Shown here: positions 1 to 7,961 of the stretch, piece by piece
Layout: each line of letters begins with the position of its first letter
Position numbering within the stretch: the stretch's first letter is position 1
Notes under the pieces: model-generated
Seen by the model: only the letters and a program-made list of their open reading frames with translations
Told to the model about the DNA's origin: nothing
Database searches by the model: none
Program-made: the position numbers and the translations under genes
Source of the DNA: Roseococcus sp.
GTDB lineage: Bacteria; Pseudomonadota; Alphaproteobacteria; Acetobacterales; Acetobacteraceae
Direction of reading: 5' to 3'
NCBI GenBank assembly: GCA_026414745.1
Contig: JAOAIK010000034.1
Location: 1-51,706 of the forward strand
Length of the DNA stretch: 51,706 nt

Positions 1-245
1 GTTCCGGGCAAGCGGGATACGAACCAGCGCCCAGGTCGGCCGTCCCGAAGCCGGCCTGCAAACCGGGTTCTCGCGTTCCGTACTGGATCGTCCAAGTCAG
101 CGGGTGCGGAGAGAAGCGGCCTTCGGAAAGAGACCTCTGGCAGGCTTGGCGCCGGGCTAGGCAACAGGTCTGCCCCGAAAACCCGAGAAACCCCGGCACT
201 CAGCGCGGCGGTCAGCCTGTCGCAGATCAGCACGCCTCAGGGAAC
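1..245. other. No gene recognised at left edge
   Basis: No frame here has a recognisable protein, and no complete RNA gene is apparent. I looked specifically for the signal-recognition-particle RNA, which often sits beside this tRNA-Ser in alphaproteobacteria, and did not find its conserved GGAAG-containing core on either strand. The segment lies downstream of the tRNA on the minus strand, so it may hold tRNA 3' processing or termination sequence. Confidence 0.4.
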
Positions 246-338
246 TGGCGGACAGGGTGGGATTCGAACCCACGATACGGCTCATCACCGTATACGCACT
301 TTCCAGGCGCGCGCCTTCGACCGCTCGGCCACCTGTCC
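246..338 (-). tRNA. tRNA-Ser (anticodon GGA)
   Basis: On the minus strand the sequence folds as a class II tRNA. A 7-bp acceptor stem pairs GGACAGG with CCTGTCC, followed by a G discriminator and an encoded CCA at 246-248. A D-arm contains GGCCGAGCGG. The anticodon loop CTGGAAA carries GGA, reading UCC/UCU serine codons. A long variable arm and a T-arm with GGTTCGAATCC follow. The length of about 93 nt fits a serine tRNA. The neighbouring insertion-sequence debris makes this tRNA edge a possible historical insertion target, although no duplicated 3' end (att-like repeat) was seen in the window. Confidence 0.95.
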
Positions 339-537
339 CATGGGCTGACAGTAGTATGATTTTCCGTCCGAACCTGCAACCAAGGCGCTTGGCAGCTCGC
401 CATTCGGCGCGGGCGGCAAGGGGGCCGAGGTAGCTCTTTGTCTTGATCAGCCACTTGGCCTGCAGCGGGCGGCGACATCGCGAAGGGCCTCTCGGACCTC
501 GTCGATGGCTTGAAAGACGCGTGTGCCCCCCTGCACG
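339..537. other. Non-coding spacer between tRNA-Ser and IS66 end
   Basis: About 200 bases with no convincing reading frame. The tRNA promoter should lie in the 339-400 part (minus strand), which includes a locally AT-richer stretch near 350-365. The rest is flanking DNA up to the presumed IS66 terminus. Confidence 0.35.
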
Positions 538-581
538 GTAAGCGTGCGCCGACGACTGCGGGATCTGTGGCTTGCCGGTGG

Positions 582-2010
582 TCAGGCTGTGTCGGGCCGC
601 GGGCTCCAGGGCGCGAGCTCACCGATGCGGTTGATCGGGTGGTCGGCGATCCGGTCCAGCAGGACGCGCAGATATGCCTGCGGATCCCAGCCGTCGAGCT
701 CCGCGGCGCCGACCAGGGTGTAGATGATCGCGGCGCGCCTGCCGCCCTCGAGCGACCCGGCGGACAGGTCGTTCTTCCGACCCGGCGCGAGCGGGCGCAT
801 GCGGCGTTCGGCGGCGTTGTTGTGCAGACAGGCGCGCCCGTCGCGCAGCGCGGTTGTCAGCGCGCCCCACCGCGCCAGCCTGTAGCGGACGGCCTTCGCC
901 AGGCCGGACTTGCCGGAGATCCGCCGCTGCGTCGCCTCCGGCCAGGCGTGCAGGTCAGCCATCGCTGGCGCCGAGCGGGCCTGGCGGGCAGCGCGGCGCG
1001 CCTCCGACGGCTGGCCGTGGATCTCCGCCTCGATGGCGAACAGCGGCTGCATGCGTCGGGTCGCCTCGCGCGCCAGCGGGCTGCCGTTCGCCAGCAACGC
1101 GTCATGGAAGTGGCGCCGGGCATGCGTCCAGCACGCCGCCTCGATCACGCGGCCGCCCTCGTAGAGCGCCTTGAACCCGGCCTAGGCGTCGGCCTGCAGG
1201 AGGCCCTGGAAGTCGCGCAGGCGCCGCTGTGGGGGCTCGCCCTTCCGGTCCGGCCTGGACCCGTAGAGCACCGCCGGCAAGTCGGTCCCGCCGAAGGGGC
1301 GGTCGTCGCGCAGATCGGCCCAGACACGCGCCGTTCGTGTTCGGCCCTTCCCCGGCGCGAGCATCGCCATCGGCGTGTCGTCGGCATGCAGCCGCGGCCC
1401 AGCCAGGGCGTGGCGGCCGATGGACGCGGCCATCGGCTCGAGCAGGTCCCTCCCCGCCCGCCCGGAGACCGGCCCCGGGCCCGGCCTGCCGCGCTCGATC
1501 GGCAGCGCGGGCATCGCCGCCTGCGTGATCGCCTCGCAGGTCCGGCAGGAGAACGCGGGCCGGACGTGGCGCACCACCTCGAACCGCCCGGGGCGGCATT
1601 CGAGGATCCCGGTGACATCCTCGCCCACCTTGCGCAGCGCGCCACCGCAGGCGCGGCAGCTGCAGCCCCCGGCGGGCAAGTGCCCGACATCGCGCCGCAG
1701 CAGGCTGTCGGGCAGCGGCTTGCGGGCGCTTCGCCGTGCCTTCTCCTGCGGCGCCTCGGCGCCGGCGGTGTCGTCCTCCGCATCCTCCGCCCCGCCTGCC
1801 GCGGCAATGTCGGCCAGCACCTCGTCGAGCCGCAGCTCGAGCTGCTCAACCTCGCTCGCCAGGCGCTCCGACGACCGAACCGCTCGTGCCGCAGCCGCGC
1901 GATCTGCACACGCAGCCGCTCCGCCTCCAGCGTCTTGGCCTGCAGGCCAAGCTCTGCGATCCGCCGCGCCGCGCGCTCCTCGGCCAGATCCCCGCGCAGC
2001 GCCGCGATCG
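582..2010 (-). pseudogene. tnpC: IS66-family TnpC transposase, broken
   Basis: Reading the minus strand from about 2010, the N-terminal coiled segment (ERAARRIAELGLQAKTLEAE, then RLRHERFG) is followed by a frameshift near 1870-1876. After it the frame continues as LADIAAAGG, a cysteine-containing segment and the central DDE domain (ADDTPMAMLAPGKG). At 1182-1184 an in-frame TAG stands where relatives have tyrosine in a QADAYAGF-type segment. The same frame then resumes (GFKALYEGGR, EAACWTHARR) through NNAAER and ADHPINRI to a TGA at 582. Two independent lesions therefore inactivate the IS66 DDE transposase. The 3' half remains an open frame of about 188 codons but lacks the first catalytic part. 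Confidence 0.85.
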
Positions 2011-2410
2011 TCGCCGCCAGCCGACCCGGCACCTCCGGCGCGATCGCCCCGGAGACCCGCAGCATCCGGCCGTTCGACAGCACCACTTCGACCGCCGCCG
2101 CCACTGCTTTGCCCGTGCGCGCGCCAGACCGGCGCGGCGTCTCTCTCGGCAGCGCGTCCGCCACGACGCGGACCGGCACGCGTGTCGCGTCCGCGTGGAC
2201 CATGCCCGGCATCGTCCCATCGCGCGCCTCACGCCGTCACTCGAACAGCAGGCTCCGGCTCATCCCGTGCCGATCGGCCACCGCGGCGACCGACAGGCCA
2301 GGCCGCGCCACCTCCCCCACCAGCGCCAGCTTCTGCTCCGGCGTCCAGCGGCGGCGACGCGCCACAACGCCGATCACCTCGTCCAACCGACCGTCCGGCG
2401 CCAACCTCAT
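2011..2410 (-). pseudogene. tnpA: IS66-family TnpA (HTH protein), broken and fused to tnpC
   Basis: An ATG at 2410-2408 opens a frame with the typical IS66 OrfA helix-turn-helix start (RRRRWTPEQKLALVGEVA, then GMSRSLLFE). It meets TGA at 2235-2237 where relatives have the tryptophan of an EWRR motif. A frameshift follows within about 25 bases, after which the C-terminal part (AVEVVLSNGRMLRVSGAIAP) reads on without its own stop straight into the TnpC N-terminus near 2011. The roughly 350-bp tnpB that normally separates them is missing, so this looks like an internal deletion joining tnpA to tnpC. Confidence 0.75.
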
Positions 2411-2573
2411 ACCACACGCACGAAGGCGTCACCTTCGCGCGCCCCGTCGCCGGGCGGCGGCCATCCGGCCGCCTTGGCGTCGCGCCACAGGCTGCGCCCC
2501 GCATCCGCGGCCTCGGCCCTCGGGGCCGCGGGGTCGCGATGTCGTCCGCTTGGCATCACCCCTGGGTTCTGGA
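2405..2573. repeat. Dispersed hairpin-rich repeat, copy A
   Basis: This segment matches 42825-42980 in the same orientation. Both begin CCTCATACCACA, share the text GCACGAAGG and GCATCCGCGGCCTCGG, and are roughly 85-90% alike by eye over the first 125 bases. Internal hairpins are conserved: 2456-2473 pairs GGCGGCC with GGCCGCC around a 4-nt loop, and further on CCGCGGCC pairs with GGCCGCGG. The right end here (TGGGTTCTGG) looks like a worn version of the TGGGTATCAG end of the other copy. The left end overlaps the start codon of the tnpA remnant. It is probably a non-autonomous mobile or REP-like intergenic element. Confidence 0.7.
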
Positions 2574-2587
2574 CTCGATCGCGCCGA

Positions 2588-2992
2588 GTAGGTGATGGCT
2601 GAGGCGAGGCAGACGGCCGCGAGCAAGTTTCTGGCGGTCTTGTCGTATCGGGTGGCGTTGCCGCGGACATTCGCGATGCCGCAGAGGCTCCGCTCGATGG
2701 GGTTGCACAGCCTGTCGCCCTCGGCGTCGTGCGGGATGGCGACCTTGCGCGACGGGGTGCCGGGGATGACCGCGACAGTGCCGCGCTCGGCGAGAAAGCA
2801 CCGCAGGTGGCTCGCGGCGCAGCCCTTGTCGCCGGGAGCTTCGCCCGGCGGCGTCGCGGCCGAACCCAGCGTGGCGGCGGCGGTGATGTCCGCGACCTTG
2901 CCGCCGGACGGCAGAATCGGGCGCGGGCGGCCTGCCTCGTCGCAGCGGGTATTGCAGATCGGCAGATGCGGGCGGATCGCCGCCCGCCGCAC
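2588..2992 (-). pseudogene. IS5-family transposase, C-terminal remnant
   Basis: The minus-strand frame preserves the last third of an IS5-type DDE transposase: GDKGC, HLRCFLAERGTVAVIP, IPHDAE, IERSLCG (around the last catalytic Glu) and the hallmark ATRYDKTARNLLAAVCLASA near the end. Similarity fades before about residue VADI (near 2899), so the N-terminal DDE half is absent. The normal ITYW-stop end has been replaced by read-through into the adjacent repeat. Several usually conserved residues (Tyr after DKG, Phe-Cys-Arg after IER) are changed, so this is an old, inactive fragment. Confidence 0.75.
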
Positions 2993-3281
2993 ATCGCTCC
3001 GACGGAACAGGCGCGACAGCGTTCACCCCCCCCCCGCCGTTTGGCAGGGAGAATCACCGCGCCGCACCAAACATGCCCCGGCGGTTTTCCGCCGCGCACA
3101 CAGGAAGCGACTCGCATCGTCGACCCTGCTCCCTGGGCTGCTTGCGGGACGCGCGCGGCCGTCGCGCCATCCGTCACGTGGTTCATCGCCGCCCCCAGGG
3201 GGGCACGGCGCCGGCTGGCCGAGGGCAGCTCCCCCGGCCCTGCCGCTTGTCCCTCCTGGCCCGCGGCCCCACCTCTTGCGC
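2993..3281. other. Gene-free spacer with C10 homopolymer
   Basis: Nothing recognisable is coded between the IS5 remnant and the Nudix gene. A run of ten C residues lies at 3026-3035. The region probably carries decayed IS5 sequence and the promoter of the Nudix gene. I could not pick a convincing -35/-10 pair. Confidence 0.35.
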
Positions 3282-3803
3282 ATGAGCACCCGTTTCCAGC
3301 GCCGCATCCCCGCCGGCGAGGACCGCGAACGCCTCGTCTGCGGCGAGTGCGGCTTCATCGCCTACGAAAACCCGAAGGTCGTCGTCGGCGCGGTGGTGGG
3401 CGAGGGCGGGCGGGTGCTGCTCTGTCGCCGCGCCATCGAACCGCGCCGCGGCTTCTGGACCCTGCCCGCCGGCTATCTCGAGATGGGCGAGACGGTGGAG
3501 GAAGGCGCGGCGCGCGAGGCCTGGGAGGAGGCGCGCGCGAAGCTTGCCCTGGAGGGAATCCTGGGCGTCTACTCCATCGCGCGAATCGGGCAGGTGCAGG
3601 TGATCTTCCGCGCGCGACTCGCCGAGCCGGGCTTCGCCCCGGGGCCCGAAAGCCTCGAGGTGCGCCTGTTCGAATGGGGGGAAATCCCATGGAACGAGAT
3701 CGCCTTCCCCTCGGTGCGCTGGGCGCTGACGGCCTGGCGCGAGGGACGCGAAGCGGCGGCGGTCAACCCGCCCGAGGATGCGCGGGGCACGGCCGGGCTG
3801 TGA
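3282..3803 (+). CDS. Nudix hydrolase with N-terminal zinc-ribbon-like segment
   Basis: A 173-residue Nudix hydrolase, expected to cleave a nucleoside diphosphate linked to another moiety. Residues 20-25 hold a CGECG cysteine cluster followed by AYENPK, as in zinc-ribbon Nudix proteins of the ADP-ribose/NADH-pyrophosphatase-like group. The Nudix box starts at GYLEMGETVEEGAAREAWEE, with the glutamates that bind Mg2+ present and the usual Gly after REUXEE replaced by Ala. The exact substrate cannot be read from the sequence. The ATG at 3282 is chosen because it directly precedes the CGECG domain; upstream in-frame sequence is unlike the family. Its TGA overlaps the GTG of the next gene by 4 nt, so the two are probably translated together. 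Confidence 0.85.
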   Translation: MSTRFQRRIPAGEDRERLVCGECGFIAYENPKVVVGAVVGEGGRVLLCRRAIEPRRGFWTLPAGYLEMGETVEEGAAREAWEEARAKLALEGILGVYSIARIGQVQVIFRARLAEPGFAPGPESLEVRLFEWGEIPWNEIAFPSVRWALTAWREGREAAAVNPPEDARGTAGL

Positions 3804-4231
3804 GGGGGGTGCTCGCCCTGCTGCTTGTCCTTGGCGCCGCGCCCGCGCTGGCGCAGACCACCCCGGCCCCCGCACGCGCCGAGGCGCCGCGCGGCCAGCC
3901 CACGGCCCAGGCCCAGACCAGCCCCGCCCCCCGTCCGCGCCCCGCCGACCCGCGGGACCGCGCCTTCATGGACGGGGGCATGATCGGAACGCCCGATTTC
4001 GGGAACGCGCCGCCGCAGCGCCGGGTGGAGCTGGCACCGCGCCCGAACCTCGACATCGAAGCACCGCGCGGCACCGCCCCCGGGATGGATCCCAGCTTCT
4101 CGCCCACCCTCATCAACCCCCGCCTGCCCAGCCGCGGCGTGGCGGCCGACGGCGCGATCAACCAGCGGGAGCAGCGCCTGTTGCAGACGCCCGCGCCCGG
4201 CGCCCGCCTCAGCGTGCCGATGAACTGGTAG
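3800..4231 (+). CDS. Small secreted proline/alanine-rich protein
   Basis: A 143-residue protein of unknown function. The GTG at 3800 forms GTGA with the Nudix stop. It gives a clear signal peptide (MRGVLALLLVLGAAPALAQ), with cleavage expected after ALA at about residue 18. The mature part is short and Pro/Ala/Gln-rich to about residue 50, then has DRAFMDGGMIGTPDFG and further proline-rich segments, with no known domain or membrane segment. It is likely periplasmic. Its last 23 bases overlap, antisense, the 3' end of the convergent glucokinase gene. Confidence 0.7.
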   Translation: MRGVLALLLVLGAAPALAQTTPAPARAEAPRGQPTAQAQTSPAPRPRPADPRDRAFMDGGMIGTPDFGNAPPQRRVELAPRPNLDIEAPRGTAPGMDPSFSPTLINPRLPSRGVAADGAINQREQRLLQTPAPGARLSVPMNW

Positions 4232-5132
4232 CGGCCAGCGCCGCGAGGCCGAGCAGCGCCGGCTCGGGATGGGCAATGCGCCGCACGGGGATGCGGGAGA
4301 GATAGCCGGCCATGCGCGGCTTTGCGTCGAACCGGGCCAGGAAGGCGGCCCGGTCGCAGAAGGGCAGCAGCCGTGCCAGCACCCCCCCGGCCAGATGCAC
4401 GCCGCCGCGCGCGCCGTGCATCAGCGCCGCATCGCCGCAGAAGCCCCCCAGGGCGCGCCAGAACAGGGCGATGGCGGCGCGCGCCAGCGCCTCGCCCTGA
4501 TGCGCGGCCTCGGCCAGGGCGGCGGCCCCGGCGGGCGGGGGCGGCAGGCCGCGCAGCGCGGCCAGGGCGGCGGCGAGCCGCGGCAGCCCCCCGCCGCTCA
4601 GCAGATCCTCGTGCGAGACGGGCCCCTGGCGCGCGCGCAGATGCGCGAGCACCGCCTCCTCCTCGGCATCATGCGGGGCGAAGGCGGCATGCCCCGCCTC
4701 GGTGGCCGCAACACCCCCCGCATGGCGCACCGCGAGGCCGAGCCCGGTGCCGGCGGCGACCACCAGGGTGGGGGCCTCGGGCATGGCGGTGCCGGCGCGC
4801 CAGACCTCCATCTCCCCGGGCGCGAGGGCGGGCAGGGCCCAGGCCATGGCCTCGAGGTCGTTGAGCAGGCGCACCTCCGCGAAGGGCAGGGTGGCAGCCT
4901 CGATCACCCAGGGCGCGTTGGTCAGCGCCGCGCGGCCAGGCTCCACCGGCCCCGCCACGGCGCAGAGGAAGAGCGGCGGCGAGCCCAGCCGGGCCCGCGC
5001 CAGGGCGAGCGCCTCCTCGAAGCGCGCATGCTCGGCCACGCGCAGCGTCAGCACCTCGCCGGGGCGGCCGCCCTCGGCCCGCGCGAAGCGGGCGTGGGTG
5101 CCGCCGATGTCGGCGAGCAGCGCGGGGGTCAG
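4209..5132 (-). CDS. glk: Glucokinase
   Basis: About 307 residues of the bacterial glucokinase family, phosphorylating glucose to glucose 6-phosphate with ATP in the cytoplasm. The N-terminal phosphate-binding loop is LLADIGGTHARFA. A sugar-binding/catalytic segment reads LLNDLEAMAWALP, in which the Asp is the expected base. A second nucleotide-binding segment is VVAAGTGLGLA, followed by TEAGHAAFAP with a sugar-contacting His/Glu region. A GGVHLAGGVLARLLP segment lies near the C-terminus. No ATG, GTG or TTG exists between the formamidase coding sequence and DIGGTH in this frame. The best start is CTG at 5132, which forms CTGA with the formamidase TGA; that start is an inference. The 3' end overlaps the convergent secreted-protein gene. 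Confidence 0.85.
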   Translation of the reverse strand: MTPALLADIGGTHARFARAEGGRPGEVLTLRVAEHARFEEALALARARLGSPPLFLCAVAGPVEPGRAALTNAPWVIEAATLPFAEVRLLNDLEAMAWALPALAPGEMEVWRAGTAMPEAPTLVVAAGTGLGLAVRHAGGVAATEAGHAAFAPHDAEEEAVLAHLRARQGPVSHEDLLSGGGLPRLAAALAALRGLPPPPAGAAALAEAAHQGEALARAAIALFWRALGGFCGDAALMHGARGGVHLAGGVLARLLPFCDRAAFLARFDAKPRMAGYLSRIPVRRIAHPEPALLGLAALAATSSSAR

Positions 5133-6079
5133 AACAGCAGGCCCTTTTTCAGCAGCCCGTGCACGCCCTTCTCGCCGTTCACCGTCTGGGTGACGTGGAA
5201 GTCCACCGCCAGCGAGCAGAACTGATAGGCGTCGGCGGCGCTGAGGTTGGTGCGGCTGACGATGAAGCCGATCATCTCGCGCAGGGCGCGCTTCATGGCC
5301 TCGTCCAGATCCTCGTGCATGCCCATCGAAATGTAGTGCGTCGGCGTCTCCGCGCGCGGGTAGGCGAGGGTGCCGCCCTTCTCCAGCGTCAGGCGGAAAT
5401 GCCCCGTCAGGCACATCTCCAGCGCATTGATGCACACCTCGCCGTCGCCCTGCACGCCATGGCCATCGCCCGCGCTGAACAAGGCGCCGGGGACATGGAC
5501 GGGGAGGAAGAGCGTCGCGCCCTCGCCGATCTCCTTGTTGTCGAGGTTGCCGCCATGCGCGCGCGGCTCCTTGGTGCTGATCGGGCCCCATTCGGCGGGC
5601 GGGGCCACGCCCATCACGCCGAAGAAGGGCGCGAGGGGGAGTGTCACGCCCGGTCCCACGGGAACATGCGCAAGGCGCTTCTCGCGGTCCACCGGGATGT
5701 GCAGCATGCGCCGGTAGGGGAAGTCCTCGGGCAGGGTGCCAGCGAGCGGGCGGAAGCCGCAGAAGCCCCAGTCGCAGCCGAGCTCGATCTTCTCGATGTC
5801 CACGCGCAGCGTGTCTCCCGGCATGGCGCCCTTCACCGCCACCGGGCCGGTGAGGATATGCGGGCCGAGGCGCGGCGGGTTGGCCGCGTGGATGGCCGCC
5901 AGCGCCGGCGGAACCGCCAGACCCGAGGAGGGATCCGGCATCGCCTCCGGCCCGCCGGAGACGCATTCGAGCACCACGAGGTCGCCGCTCTCGACCTCGA
6001 TCACCGGCGCGTGGCTCGCGTCGAAAACGCCCCAGCGGATGGTCTGCGGGGTGGCGGGAATGCGGTGGGTGGCGGGCAT
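5129..6079 (-). CDS. fmdA: Acetamidase/formamidase family protein
   Basis: A 316-residue cytosolic amidohydrolase of the FmdA/AmdA family, releasing ammonia from formamide or another short amide. Family features include an early SGDLVVLECVSGG segment, PAHI-like sequence within GPHILTGPVAVKGAMPGD, DWGFCGFRP, the GVMGVAPP segment and GDGHGVQGDGEVC, a metal/active-site-rich region. The ATG at 6079 has GAGGAG about 8 nt upstream; the frame is open further upstream but without a better start. It follows phnE by about 106 bases in the same direction, so it could be part of the transport operon, and its stop is coupled to the glucokinase start. Substrate specificity within the family cannot be resolved. 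Confidence 0.85.
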   Translation of the reverse strand: MPATHRIPATPQTIRWGVFDASHAPVIEVESGDLVVLECVSGGPEAMPDPSSGLAVPPALAAIHAANPPRLGPHILTGPVAVKGAMPGDTLRVDIEKIELGCDWGFCGFRPLAGTLPEDFPYRRMLHIPVDREKRLAHVPVGPGVTLPLAPFFGVMGVAPPAEWGPISTKEPRAHGGNLDNKEIGEGATLFLPVHVPGALFSAGDGHGVQGDGEVCINALEMCLTGHFRLTLEKGGTLAYPRAETPTHYISMGMHEDLDEAMKRALREMIGFIVSRTNLSAADAYQFCSLAVDFHVTQTVNGEKGVHGLLKKGLLF

Positions 6080-6185
6080 GGGTCGCTCCTCGTCTGCCCG
6101 CGATGAAGGGCAGACGCGCCGCGAGGTCAATCCGCGGCCGGGGCGGCAGGGCGACGCCCCGTGCCGCCCGCCGCCCAATCCCGCG

Positions 6186-7052
6186 TCAGCTCGCCCGGCC
6201 GATGAGCCGCCGGCGCAGCGCGCCCGAGATCAGGTCGATCACCGCCACCATCACCAGGATCAGCACGATGATGAAGGAGACGGCCTGCCACTCCAGCGTG
6301 CGGATCATCTCGGCCAGAACCAGGCCGATGCCCCCCGCGCCCACGATGCCGATGATGGTGGAGGAGCGGACATTGCTCTCGAAGAAGTAGAGCGTCTGCC
6401 CCGCCATCACCGGCAGCACCTCGGGCAGGATGCCGAAGCGCACCCGGTGCAGCCCCGAGCCGCCCGCGGCCACCACGCCCTCCTGCGGCTTGCGGTCTGC
6501 GGCCTCGATGGCCTCGGAGTAGAGTTTCCCGAAGATGCCGATGTCGCCCATCATGATCGCCAGCACGCCGGCGAAGGGGCCGAGGCCCACCACGCTCACC
6601 CAGATCAGCGCCCAGATCAGCGCGTCCACGCCGCGCAGCCCGTCGAGGCCGCGCCGCGCGAGGAAGCGCAGCACCTGGCTCACCGTGGCGTTGCGCGCCG
6701 CGAGGAAGCCGAGCGGGAAGGCGATGAGGGCGGCGAGCAACGTGCCCAGGAAGGCGATGGCCAGCGTCTCGGCCAGGGCGCGCAGCACCCCCTCGACGCT
6801 GGCGCCCTGGGTGGGCGCGGGCGGCACCATCAGCGTGAGGAAGTGCAGAAGCTGCCCGAACCCCGCGAGCAGGCGCGAGGCGTCGATCTCCAGCCGCCAG
6901 ACGCCGAGCGCGAAGAGGCCCCCCATGCCGAGCAGCACGGCGAGCACGGCGAGGCGCGAGGGCGGAAGGGCGCGGAACTGCGCGGGATGGGCGGCGCGCA
7001 GCACGGGCAGGCGGGCGCGCGCGGCCTCGCGCAGCGGCGGGGCGGCGCTCAT
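6186..7052 (-). CDS. phnE: Phosphonate-type ABC transporter permease (second PhnE)
   Basis: A 288-residue inner-membrane permease. Hydrophobic segments start near residue 35 (LAVLAVLLGMGGLFALGVW) and recur to the C-terminus. The cytoplasmic EAA-type loop reads EAADRKPQEGVVAAGGSG, followed by PEVLPVMAGQTLYFFESN and GIVGAGGIG, which are typical of PhnE. Its ATG overlaps the stop of the first phnE (ATGA), so the two permeases should form the heterodimeric channel of the PhnCD(E)2 importer. Related importers take phosphonates or phosphite. No C-P lyase genes are present in the window to fix the substrate. Confidence 0.9.
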   Translation of the reverse strand: MSAAPPLREAARARLPVLRAAHPAQFRALPPSRLAVLAVLLGMGGLFALGVWRLEIDASRLLAGFGQLLHFLTLMVPPAPTQGASVEGVLRALAETLAIAFLGTLLAALIAFPLGFLAARNATVSQVLRFLARRGLDGLRGVDALIWALIWVSVVGLGPFAGVLAIMMGDIGIFGKLYSEAIEAADRKPQEGVVAAGGSGLHRVRFGILPEVLPVMAGQTLYFFESNVRSSTIIGIVGAGGIGLVLAEMIRTLEWQAVSFIIVLILVMVAVIDLISGALRRRLIGRAS

Positions 7053-7954
7053 CGGCCCGCCTCCATCCCGATCAGGCGCCGGCGCAGCCAGCCCGTGCCG
7101 AGGTCAATGAGCGTGACGGTGAGGATGATCAGCACGAGCAGCGCCGCCACGTCGTTGTAGTAGAATTTCCGCACCGCCTCGACGAGGTCCTGGCCGATGC
7201 CGCCCGCGCCGACGAAGCCCAGCACCGCCGCGCCGCGCACATTCACCTCGAAGCGCAGCAGGGCGTAGCTCGTGAAGCCCGGCAGCACCTGCGGCACCAC
7301 GGCGAAGCGGGCCATCTGCGTCCAGGAGGCGCCGGCGGCGGTGGCCCCCTCCACCGGCTTCATGTCGATGTTCTCCACCACCTCGGAGAAGAGCTTGCCC
7401 TGCGCGCCCAGCGAATGGATGGCGATGGCGAGCACCCCCGCGAGCGGCCCCAGCCCGAAGGCGATGACGAAGATCAGCGCGAAGACCACCTCGGGCACGG
7501 TGCGGCAGAACTCGAGGCCGCGCTTCACCGCCCAGCGCAGCGGCGCGGAGGGGACGATGTTCGCCGCCGAGAGCAGCCCGAAGACGAAGCCACCCAGGCA
7601 GCCCAGCAGCGTGCCCACATAGGCCATCAGCAGCGTGTCGCCGAGCTGCGGCAGCCAGCGGTGCAGGCCCCAGAACCACTCGGCCGGGTCCATCCAGACC
7701 CATTGGCCGGCGCGCTCGCCGCCCTCCAGCGTCAGGATGCGGATGAAGTAGCCGAAGAACTCGCCGCCACGCTCCCACAGCACCGCGGGCTTCACCTCCG
7801 CCACCCAGGCGGCGAGCACGGCGAGCCCGAGCACGACGAGAGCAGAGAGCAGCACGCGCCGCCGCTCCGCCGCGCGCGTGGCGGCATAGGCCTCGCGCAG
7901 CGGCGCGAGGCGCTCCGCCGGCAGGCGGGGCAGGGCGGCGGCGGGCAGGCTCAT
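7049..7954 (-). CDS. phnE: Phosphonate-type ABC transporter permease (first PhnE)
   Basis: A 301-residue permease with an N-terminal cytoplasmic region, a membrane helix at about residues 36-52 (VLLSALVVLGLAVLAAW), a long periplasmic loop and then the transport core. The coupling loop reads ENIDMKPVEGATAAGASW, and the conserved PhnE block RFEVNVRGAAVLGFVGAGGI follows. It starts 7 bases after the phnD stop and overlaps the next permease by 4 nt, so translation is coupled. It should pair with the downstream PhnE. Confidence 0.9.
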   Translation of the reverse strand: MSLPAAALPRLPAERLAPLREAYAATRAAERRRVLLSALVVLGLAVLAAWVAEVKPAVLWERGGEFFGYFIRILTLEGGERAGQWVWMDPAEWFWGLHRWLPQLGDTLLMAYVGTLLGCLGGFVFGLLSAANIVPSAPLRWAVKRGLEFCRTVPEVVFALIFVIAFGLGPLAGVLAIAIHSLGAQGKLFSEVVENIDMKPVEGATAAGASWTQMARFAVVPQVLPGFTSYALLRFEVNVRGAAVLGFVGAGGIGQDLVEAVRKFYYNDVAALLVLIILTVTLIDLGTGWLRRRLIGMEAGR

Positions 7955-7961
7955 CCGGCGG

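Larger units (their letters stand above)
538..2410 (-). mobile_element. Degenerate IS66-family insertion sequence
   Basis: The minus strand carries the two outer genes of an IS66-type element, tnpA and tnpC, both broken, with no recognisable tnpB between them. At 538 the plus strand begins GTAAGCG, the typical start of IS66 terminal inverted repeats, so 538 is taken as the tnpC-side end. The matching inverted repeat upstream of tnpA is not present: at 2405-2410 the element runs into a hairpin-rich dispersed repeat. With at least two nonsense codons, two frameshifts, a missing gene and a missing terminus, it cannot transpose on its own. Confidence 0.8.

Noticed and set aside
1..245. Possible SRP RNA next to tRNA-Ser
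   Set aside because: The conserved core with GGAAG and the tetraloop were not found on either strand.
538..2410. Functional IS66 transposon
   Set aside because: Nonsense codons at 1182-1184 and 2235-2237, frameshifts near 1870 and 2225, loss of tnpB and loss of one terminus.
3026..3035. Ten-C homopolymer as a phase-variable switch
   Set aside because: It lies well upstream of the Nudix start in gene-free, IS-derived DNA, not within a coding sequence or between promoter elements I can define.
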